From positions 1 to 8,962 of the forward strand of contig JAIOJO010000112.1 in assembly GCA_019911985.1 (NCBI GenBank): a stretch of DNA of 8,962 bases, written 5' to 3'. The stretch is from Sulfuricellaceae bacterium (GTDB lineage: Bacteria; Pseudomonadota; Gammaproteobacteria; Burkholderiales; UBA9220). Made by a program: the position numbers and the translations under genes. Each line of letters begins with the position of its first letter. Position 1 is the stretch's first letter. Below the pieces are notes generated by a model that was not told where the DNA came from, searched no databases, and saw nothing but the letters and a program-made list of their open reading frames with translations. Shown here piece after piece: positions 1 to 4,873 of this stretch.

Positions 1-297
1 GGTATAGCCCGCACGCTCCACCTTACCGATTAGCTTTGCTATTTCCTCTATGTGCAGCAGTAACTTTCGGGTACGCACCGGATCTGGAGTGACATGGGTG
101 GAGGCGGTTGCCAAGGGGCTAATGTGGCAGCCGATAAGGAAAATTTCATTACTGCGAATAATGACATAGGCCTCTTTAAGCTGCACGCGTCCGGCACGGA
201 TAGATTTGACTTCCCAACCGTCAAGCACTAATCCCGCCTCGAATTTTTCCTCGATGAAGTAGTCGTGGAAGGCTTTTTTATTGGAGGCGATGGACAT
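1..297 (-). CDS. smpB: SsrA-binding protein SmpB (partial, C-terminus beyond window)
   Basis: SmpB binds tmRNA (SsrA) and delivers it to stalled ribosomes for trans-translation in the cytoplasm. The reading frame starts at ATG 297 and stays open to the window edge, giving 99 residues of a family usually about 150-160 long; the missing part includes the basic C-terminal tail. Family hallmarks are clear: NKKAFHDYFIEE at residues 6-17, then LVLDGWEVKSIRAGRVQLKE, LIGCHISPL, and RTRKLLLH before KLIGKVERAGYT. The N-terminus begins like other SmpB proteins, which supports this ATG although the Shine-Dalgarno is poor (GGAAAA about 13 nt upstream). The sequence resembles betaproteobacterial SmpB. It lies about 250 bp downstream of the sugar operon in the same direction and is probably transcribed on its own. 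It is a housekeeping gene with no functional link to its neighbours here. Confidence 0.96.
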   Translation of the reverse strand, partial: MSIASNKKAFHDYFIEEKFEAGLVLDGWEVKSIRAGRVQLKEAYVIIRSNEIFLIGCHISPLATASTHVTPDPVRTRKLLLHIEEIAKLIGKVERAGYT

Positions 298-544
298 GGC
301 GGGTCGAGGTTTTCCGTGAAATCGTGATTTTACTGAGGCGACGGCTGCCTACGCGATAGTCGGCCGCTTACGTTTTGTTTACGCGCTTTTCTCGCTGCTC
401 TGGACAGCGTATGAGAAACGTGGACGGCTATTTTAGCCGCTTCAAGGGCGCAATCCCATCGATTTTCTCACACGGTGCAATTGGCGGTCCAAATGCGCTT
501 GGAGTATGCGGTGCAATACACGCCCTCATAAGCGGAACCATGGC
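298..544. other. Intergenic region between the acetyltransferase gene and smpB
   Basis: This 247-bp spacer must hold the smpB promoter and any terminator of the sugar operon. I see no convincing -35/-10 pair: a TAAAAT hexamer lies upstream of smpB on the minus strand without a matching -35. A short plus-strand open frame (375-563) has no recognisable motif or ribosome binding site and I treat it as chance. The only structural element I can point to is the palindrome at 425-439, listed separately. Confidence 0.5.
425..439. repeat. Short perfect inverted repeat in the spacer before smpB
   Basis: CGGCTA and TAGCCG are separated by TTT, a 6-bp perfect stem. It lies about 105 bp past the stop codon of the acetyltransferase gene and about 130 bp before the smpB start. 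Neither strand has a T-run after the stem, so it is not a canonical intrinsic terminator. It could be a weak terminator, an operator or chance. Confidence 0.4.
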
Positions 545-1441
545 TCAAATTCTATCGAAATAGGGGATGTAGTTATGCGGCAGATCAGCCATGCCGATGT
601 TCAGAGGCAGCCATAAAGCCAGGGGTTTAGCCTGCCAGCTAAGGCGGTCGATTCGGCTAAGCCATCGATGAGAAGCGCTGCCTTGGCAGTCGTTGACGAG
701 AATATGCCGGTAAGCTTGGCTGACGCTTTGCCACAATGGCGGGAATGAATCCGGGTGACCTGCCATCTCGTATAAAATGCCGGTTTCGCCTCTTCCGCCG
801 ACGATTGCATAGCCCGCCGTCTCGATGCCTTCGCCCCACGTCAGCAAATTCATCGTGTCGGCGGGCACGGGCAGTTGGCTGTAATTTTCAGATCGGCGCG
901 GTATGTAGGCGCTAGACCAGCGGCGCCGGATGGCCTCGATTCTGTTAATGTCGAGCGATTCCAGGGGTATTTTTCCAACAGCCAGGCTAGGCGTTGTAGC
1001 GCGGCCATCGTTGTCCATTTTACCGAGCATGCCGCAATCCGAGGCGATCCACCCTAGACGGGTATAAAAGCCCGGCTGGTCTGTCCAAAGCACAGCGAAT
1101 TCGAGCTTGTCCTGGCGGAATTTTTCCGACGCCATCGCCAACAATTGGCTCGCCAGTCCTTCCCCGCGCCGCTTGGTTTGAGTATAAACAGCGCCGATCA
1201 TCACGCCGCGGCAACCGCGCCCATCCGCATTCCAGTCAAAAATCTTGGCGGCAAGCGCGGAAAGGATAAGGCCTTCTTCTTCGACCAAAAATATGTTTTT
1301 TGCGTTTTCTGGGCAATAGACGGAGGGGTAGCGCCGAGCCAGAGAAATTTGCCGGCCTTTAGCGAAAATGAATTCCGCATCCAACAGAGAAACGAGTTTG
1401 TCCAAGTCGGCAGGGAGGGCGGCACGGACCGTTGCGCTCAT
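545..1441 (-). CDS. GNAT-family N-acetyltransferase with extra C-terminal region (sugar operon)
   Basis: A 298-residue protein whose first half is a GNAT fold. The acetyl-CoA-binding motif A is seen as VMIGAVYTQTKRRGEGLAS (residues 80-98, with the R/Q-x-x-G-x-G/A loop as RRGEGLA), and the motif-B-like FYTRLGW lies at 125-131. Residues from about 150 to 298 are not a second recognisable GNAT copy, so the protein is longer than a single-domain sugar GNAT such as PseH (about 180 residues). I chose ATG 1441 because it lies 1 nt after the stop of the upstream aminotransferase gene (TGA A ATG), typical of translational coupling; a GTG at 1456 is an in-frame alternative that would overlap that gene. 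As last gene of the operon it probably N-acetylates the amino group put on the sugar nucleotide by an aminotransferase. The substrate is inferred from context only. Confidence 0.85.
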   Translation of the reverse strand: MSATVRAALPADLDKLVSLLDAEFIFAKGRQISLARRYPSVYCPENAKNIFLVEEEGLILSALAAKIFDWNADGRGCRGVMIGAVYTQTKRRGEGLASQLLAMASEKFRQDKLEFAVLWTDQPGFYTRLGWIASDCGMLGKMDNDGRATTPSLAVGKIPLESLDINRIEAIRRRWSSAYIPRRSENYSQLPVPADTMNLLTWGEGIETAGYAIVGGRGETGILYEMAGHPDSFPPLWQSVSQAYRHILVNDCQGSASHRWLSRIDRLSWQAKPLALWLPLNIGMADLPHNYIPYFDRI

Positions 1442-1442
1442 T

Positions 1443-2558
1443 TCACCAGCCGGCACGGATGCATTCTACGATACGGGTTCTTTCCGCTTCGCTGACCCAC
1501 CATCCGCATGGGATGCTCAGGTTTTGCGCATCGAATTCGGCTGTTCCCGGCAATTCCGATGGCTTGCCGCCGAAGCAGGTGTAAGCGTCGTTGCGTAAAT
1601 GCAGACGTTGGGCGCCTATGCCGTGGGCTGTCAGCTTCCGTATCAGGTCGTCGCGACGCTCGGCGCGCACGGCATAAGTCCAGTAGCTGGACCTTCCCTG
1701 TTCGATCCGCTTGAGACGGCTTAAGCCCGCGACCTCGTTCAGGGCGGATTCGTAGAAGCGGCCGTTGGCTTGGTGCCGTGCCACGATTTCGTCGGCATGG
1801 ACTAGCGCTTCGAGTCCTATCGTGGCGGCAATTTCGTTCATGGGAAAGTTGAAGCCGGCCATGGGTATATCGAAATCCGGATTGAGGTCGCCATTGGCCC
1901 TACGCAGCAAGGCATAGTCGATGCCGAAGCGCCGCAGGGATCGCGCCTTTTGCAGATCACCGGGGTTTGCCGCGAGCAGCGCGGCCCCTTCCCCGGTATT
2001 GATGTGCTTGGTGGCGTAAAAGGAATAAACGGTGAAATCGGCATAGCCGCCCAGGCGTTTGTTTCGGTATTCCGCGCCAAACGCTTCGCTGGCGTCTTCG
2101 ATCAGTTTAATGCCGTGCTTATTTGTGGCTTCCATTGTTGAGCCGACATCGGCTACATCGCCAGACCAATGGTAAAGCAGGATGGCGCGGGTTTTTTCTG
2201 TCAGCAAACGGGCGATCTTGTCGGTCGCCATACAGCCGCTCAAGGGGTCGACATCGCACCACACCGGCTTGGCGAACAGGTTGGCGATCGGCATTAGAGT
2301 GGCTGAGCAGGCCAGCGGCGAGGCGATCACTTCATCCCCGGGGCGCACGCCCGCCAGATATAAGGCCAAGGTTAGCGCACCCGACGCGTCGCTGAGCGCG
2401 ACGGTATCGGGTACGCCCAGCCAGGCGGCAAGGCGAGACTCGAATGCGGCCACTTGCGGCCCGATCGCCAAGCGGCCGCTGTCCAGCACGGGTTTCAATG
2501 CCGCATGCGCTCCATCCGGCATGAAGGGCTTGAATAAGGGCGTCGTCAACAGAGGCAC
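1443..2558 (-). CDS. DegT/DnrJ/EryC1/StrS family PLP-dependent sugar aminotransferase (second copy)
   Basis: This 371-residue protein belongs to the family that transfers an amino group, usually from glutamate, to a keto-sugar nucleotide using pyridoxal phosphate. Visible marks: SGRLAIGPQVAAFE near the N-terminus, RPGDEVIAS at 72-80, LIEDASEAFGA at 152-162 with D155 as the likely PLP-pyridine contact, and YSFYATKHINTGEGAAL at 178-194 with K184 as the Schiff-base lysine. The phosphate-binding loop reads SDASGAL rather than the usual SGTAAL, and EDASEA replaces the common EDAAHA, so it is the more divergent of the two paralogues. The start is GTG, 9 nt after the stop of the first aminotransferase gene, with only a weak GGATGG upstream, so translation is probably coupled. 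Both copies end in an IPCGWWV...R..IV..IR.GW tail. It may act on a different sugar or pair with its neighbour; this is inference. Confidence 0.9.
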   Translation of the reverse strand: MPLLTTPLFKPFMPDGAHAALKPVLDSGRLAIGPQVAAFESRLAAWLGVPDTVALSDASGALTLALYLAGVRPGDEVIASPLACSATLMPIANLFAKPVWCDVDPLSGCMATDKIARLLTEKTRAILLYHWSGDVADVGSTMEATNKHGIKLIEDASEAFGAEYRNKRLGGYADFTVYSFYATKHINTGEGAALLAANPGDLQKARSLRRFGIDYALLRRANGDLNPDFDIPMAGFNFPMNEIAATIGLEALVHADEIVARHQANGRFYESALNEVAGLSRLKRIEQGRSSYWTYAVRAERRDDLIRKLTAHGIGAQRLHLRNDAYTCFGGKPSELPGTAEFDAQNLSIPCGWWVSEAERTRIVECIRAGW

Positions 2559-2567
2559 GGGGGAGGG

Positions 2568-3701
2568 CTACCATCCGCGCCGGATAACATCGACGATGTA
2601 TTCCCGGCGCGCATCATCGACCCACCAGCCGCAGGGAATGTGGGTCATCCGGTCATAGAAAGCGTCGAGTCCGGGAAGATCGCAACGGCTGGCCGCAAAA
2701 ACGGAATGGCGGTCGTTGCGCTTGTGCACTTGCGAATTCGCGATTCCATGGGCGGCGAGGTGGTGCGAAAAGCGCTCCCGTTCTTCAACCAATACGGTAT
2801 AAAACCAGTAGGATGGCTCGGCCTGCTCTTCCCAGCGGCACAGCGAAAGGCCCGGCAAGCCTTGCAAGGCCTGGTCGAAATAGCGCCCGTTGGCGATGTG
2901 AGAGGCAATCACCGGCTGGATATGATCGAGTTGGGTCAGGCCGATAGTGGCGGTGACATTGTTCATATGATATTTATACCCGACGCTCGCCACGTCGACT
3001 TCCGTGCGCGGGGCGTTGCGGTCGATCCCGAACCAGCGGAACTTCCGTCCCTCGGCCAGGCGTTTTTCCATGCCTTGCGCCCCGTTGCAGGCGAGCATGC
3101 CGCCATCCACTGTCGTCATGTGCTTGATCGCCTGCAGCGAAAACATCACGAATTCGGAATGCCCGCCTACAAATGTGCCGCCGTATTTCGCACCCAGCGC
3201 ATGGGCGGCATCTTCGATCACCGGGATGCCGTGCGCGGCGGCAACCGCACGGATGCCATCGAGCGGCGCGGGAATGCCGCCGTAATGCACAACCAGGATG
3301 GCGCGCGTTCTGTCGGTAATTTTTTCTGCTACAGCGGGTACGGACAGATTGCCGTTGGCCGAATCGACGTCGGCCCAAACTATCTTTCCTCCTGCATGGA
3401 GAATAGCCATGTTGCTCGGTTCAGCGGTCATCGCGGTGCTGATGACCTCGTCGCCCGGCCGTACTCCGGCGAGCACCAATGCGGTATGCAGTGCTGCCGT
3501 GCCGGAATAGAACGAAAGGATATTCGGGCTGGCGATAAACTGGCCGAATTTTTGTTCGAATTCGATCACGTCCTTGCCCTCGGAAATCTGGCCACTGTAG
3601 AGGACGTCTTCCAGGCGAGGCATTAACGCTCCGCGCGGCGGCATGAATACCTTGAATAGGGGTATTGCGTAATCCGGCTTAGAAGTTCGTGAATTCGCCA
3701 C
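2568..3701 (-). CDS. DegT/DnrJ/EryC1/StrS family PLP-dependent sugar aminotransferase (first copy)
   Basis: A 377-residue aminotransferase with canonical family motifs: IPLFKVFMPP near the N-terminus, YSGTAALHTAL as phosphate-binding loop (about residues 65-75), RPGDEVIST, VIEDAAHALGA with D164 as PLP contact, and MFSLQAIKHMTTVDGGML with K193 as the catalytic lysine. I chose GTG 3701 because GGAG lies 7 nt upstream and because it begins just before the conserved start of the fold; ATG 3731 would add ten residues unlike the family and lengthen the overlap. With GTG the gene overlaps the dehydratase gene by 23 nt, so expression is coupled. The likely reaction is amination of C4 of the 4-keto sugar made by that dehydratase, as PseC or the bacillosamine aminotransferases do. 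The exact product cannot be told from sequence. Confidence 0.92.
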   Translation of the reverse strand: MANSRTSKPDYAIPLFKVFMPPRGALMPRLEDVLYSGQISEGKDVIEFEQKFGQFIASPNILSFYSGTAALHTALVLAGVRPGDEVISTAMTAEPSNMAILHAGGKIVWADVDSANGNLSVPAVAEKITDRTRAILVVHYGGIPAPLDGIRAVAAAHGIPVIEDAAHALGAKYGGTFVGGHSEFVMFSLQAIKHMTTVDGGMLACNGAQGMEKRLAEGRKFRWFGIDRNAPRTEVDVASVGYKYHMNNVTATIGLTQLDHIQPVIASHIANGRYFDQALQGLPGLSLCRWEEQAEPSYWFYTVLVEERERFSHHLAAHGIANSQVHKRNDRHSVFAASRCDLPGLDAFYDRMTHIPCGWWVDDARREYIVDVIRRGW

Positions 3702-4686
3702 CCACCAGCTCCATTTCCTTGAACTCCTCATCGGCGCGGTCGATCATCCGCTGGATAACATCCTTCTCGGCTAGGCTATCCCAAGAGCTATATTCGGCTT
3801 GCAGGTGGCTGAAATTCGCTTTGCTCCACCAAGGATGGATTTTGTAGTAATCGCCGAGGTCTTCGGTGCGGATTAATTCCTCCTCGGATAGCATGATTTC
3901 GTTCAGTTTTTCGCCGGGCAACATGCCGATAAGATCATATTCGAACGGTTTCCCCGCTTCCTCGCACATCAGGCGCGCCAAGTCGGTGACCCGCGCGGAA
4001 GGGGCTTTGCGCACGAAAATTTCGCCGCCTTGTTGTTCCTCCGCCGCGTACAGCACCAGATCGATAGCATCGTTCAGGGTCAACAGGAAACGCGTCATGC
4101 GCTCGTCGGTGATGGTGAGCCGCTTGCCTGCCGCCAGTAGGCGGCGGAACAAGGGGATCACCGAGCCGCGCGAACGCAATACATTGCCGTAGCGCACGCA
4201 AGCGAATTTGGTGCCGCGATTGAGCTTCGACTGGTTGCCCTTGAGTACGATGCGTTCCTGCAAGGCTTTGGTCATGCCCATTACGTTGACCGGCTTGACT
4301 GCCTTGTCGGTGCTGATCATGACAAAGGCCTCCAGCTTATTGCGCAGTGCGGCATCGACCACGTTCTGCGCACCCGTGACATTGGTATGGATGGCTTCTT
4401 GCGGGAAGTTTTCGCAGGCAGGGACTTGTTTCAGCGCCGCCGCGTGGAACATGATGTCGATGCCGCTCATCGCCTCGTCAAGCGGTTCGCGGTTGCGTAC
4501 GTCGCCTATCACGAAGCTCAGATTGCTTCGGCCGCGGTAGAACACGCGCATGTCGTGCTGTTTTTTTTCGTCGCGGCTTAGCACACGCACTTCTTTGGCG
4601 CCGAGATCGAGCAGGCGGCGCACGATAAAGTTTCCGAATGATCCCGTACCGCCTGAAACCAGTATTCTTTTCTCCGAATAATTCAT
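3679..4686 (-). CDS. UDP-N-acetylhexosamine 4,6-dehydratase, CapE/WbpM-like (SDR family)
   Basis: First gene of the sugar operon, 335 residues, a short soluble member of the extended SDR polysaccharide-biosynthesis family. It has the NAD(P)-binding GGTGSFG loop (12-18), GDVRN at 61-65, HAAALKQVP at 81-89 and STDKAVKPVNVMGMTK at 125-140. D127 and K128 match the catalytic pair of FlaA1/PseB, but the usual Tyr is Met136 with Lys140 following, as in CapE and WbpM/CapD. Later motifs are NVLRSRGSVIPLF, MTRFLLTL and the MLPGEKLNE...DYYKIHPWW tail typical of CapE-like proteins. The expected product is a UDP-4-keto-6-deoxy-HexNAc, with or without C5 inversion. The ATG is preceded by TAAGGTAGG at a usable spacing. 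Its 3' end overlaps the first aminotransferase gene. CapE-type inverting activity is my best guess, not proven. Confidence 0.9.
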   Translation of the reverse strand: MNYSEKRILVSGGTGSFGNFIVRRLLDLGAKEVRVLSRDEKKQHDMRVFYRGRSNLSFVIGDVRNREPLDEAMSGIDIMFHAAALKQVPACENFPQEAIHTNVTGAQNVVDAALRNKLEAFVMISTDKAVKPVNVMGMTKALQERIVLKGNQSKLNRGTKFACVRYGNVLRSRGSVIPLFRRLLAAGKRLTITDERMTRFLLTLNDAIDLVLYAAEEQQGGEIFVRKAPSARVTDLARLMCEEAGKPFEYDLIGMLPGEKLNEIMLSEEELIRTEDLGDYYKIHPWWSKANFSHLQAEYSSWDSLAEKDVIQRMIDRADEEFKEMELVGGEFTNF

Positions 4687-4711
4687 GGCCTACCTTATTA
4701 AGCAAAGTGTC

Positions 4712-4728
4712 AATCTGACAGACAGATT
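4712..4728. repeat. Inverted repeat in the leader of the sugar operon (AATCTG-N5-CAGATT)
   Basis: Perfect 6-bp arms separated by 5 nt, about 25 nt upstream of the dehydratase start codon and downstream of the predicted promoter. In the transcript it would be a small hairpin close to the ribosome binding site; in DNA it could be an operator half-site pair. No family of regulator can be named. Confidence 0.4.
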
Positions 4729-4748
4729 AGGAAAGGACTCTTAAATTT

Positions 4749-4766
4749 TTAGCATTTCGGTGCTAA
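4749..4766. repeat. Inverted repeat in the leader of the sugar operon (TTAGCA-N6-TGCTAA)
   Basis: Perfect 6-bp arms around a 6-nt loop, located between the predicted -10 box and the dehydratase gene. No T-run follows on the minus strand, so it is not a good intrinsic terminator for the upstream glycosyltransferase transcript. It would lie near the 5' end of the operon mRNA and could protect or regulate it. Confidence 0.4.
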
Positions 4767-4795
4767 GGCCGCAGTTATATAGTTCGGCTAGGGAA

Positions 4796-4824
4796 AATAT
4801 AAGCGATTAAGCCAATATTGCCAA
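4796..4824 (-). promoter_or_regulatory. Predicted sigma70-type promoter of the sugar-nucleotide operon
   Basis: On the minus strand TTGGCA (4824-4819, five of six matches to TTGACA) is followed after exactly 17 nt by TATATT (4801-4796, five of six matches to TATAAT). Transcription would start near 4788 and leave a leader of about 100 nt before the ATG at 4686. The surrounding stretch is AT-rich compared with the flanking genes. It lies in the spacer after the glycosyltransferase gene, implying that the operon can be transcribed independently of it. Predicted by eye only. Confidence 0.55.
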
Positions 4825-4873
4825 TCGAATAAGCGACTGATGGTTGCAGTTTGGCCGACAATCCCTTGCCATT

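Noticed and set aside
375..563. A 62-codon plus-strand open frame in the spacer before smpB
   Set aside because: No ribosome binding site, no recognisable motif, and it runs into the 3' end of the acetyltransferase gene on the opposite strand.
1443..1456. GTG at 1456 as the start of the acetyltransferase
   Set aside because: ATG at 1441 is one base after the preceding stop codon and fits coupled translation better. The extra five residues match no family feature.
2640..3626. A long plus-strand open frame of 328 codons
   Set aside because: It lies wholly antisense to the first aminotransferase gene, whose catalytic motifs are all present. The predicted protein has no recognisable domain, so it is a by-product of codon bias.
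4700..4711. A consensus TTGACA on the minus strand just upstream of the dehydratase gene
   Set aside because: No -10-like hexamer lies at 16-18 nt; that position falls at the start codon. The TTGGCA-N17-TATATT pair further upstream is better.
4851..4872. Possible sigma54 promoter (TTGGC...TTGCC) downstream of the GT41 gene on the plus strand
   Set aside because: The GG and GC elements are 13 nt apart instead of 10, and no plus-strand gene follows.
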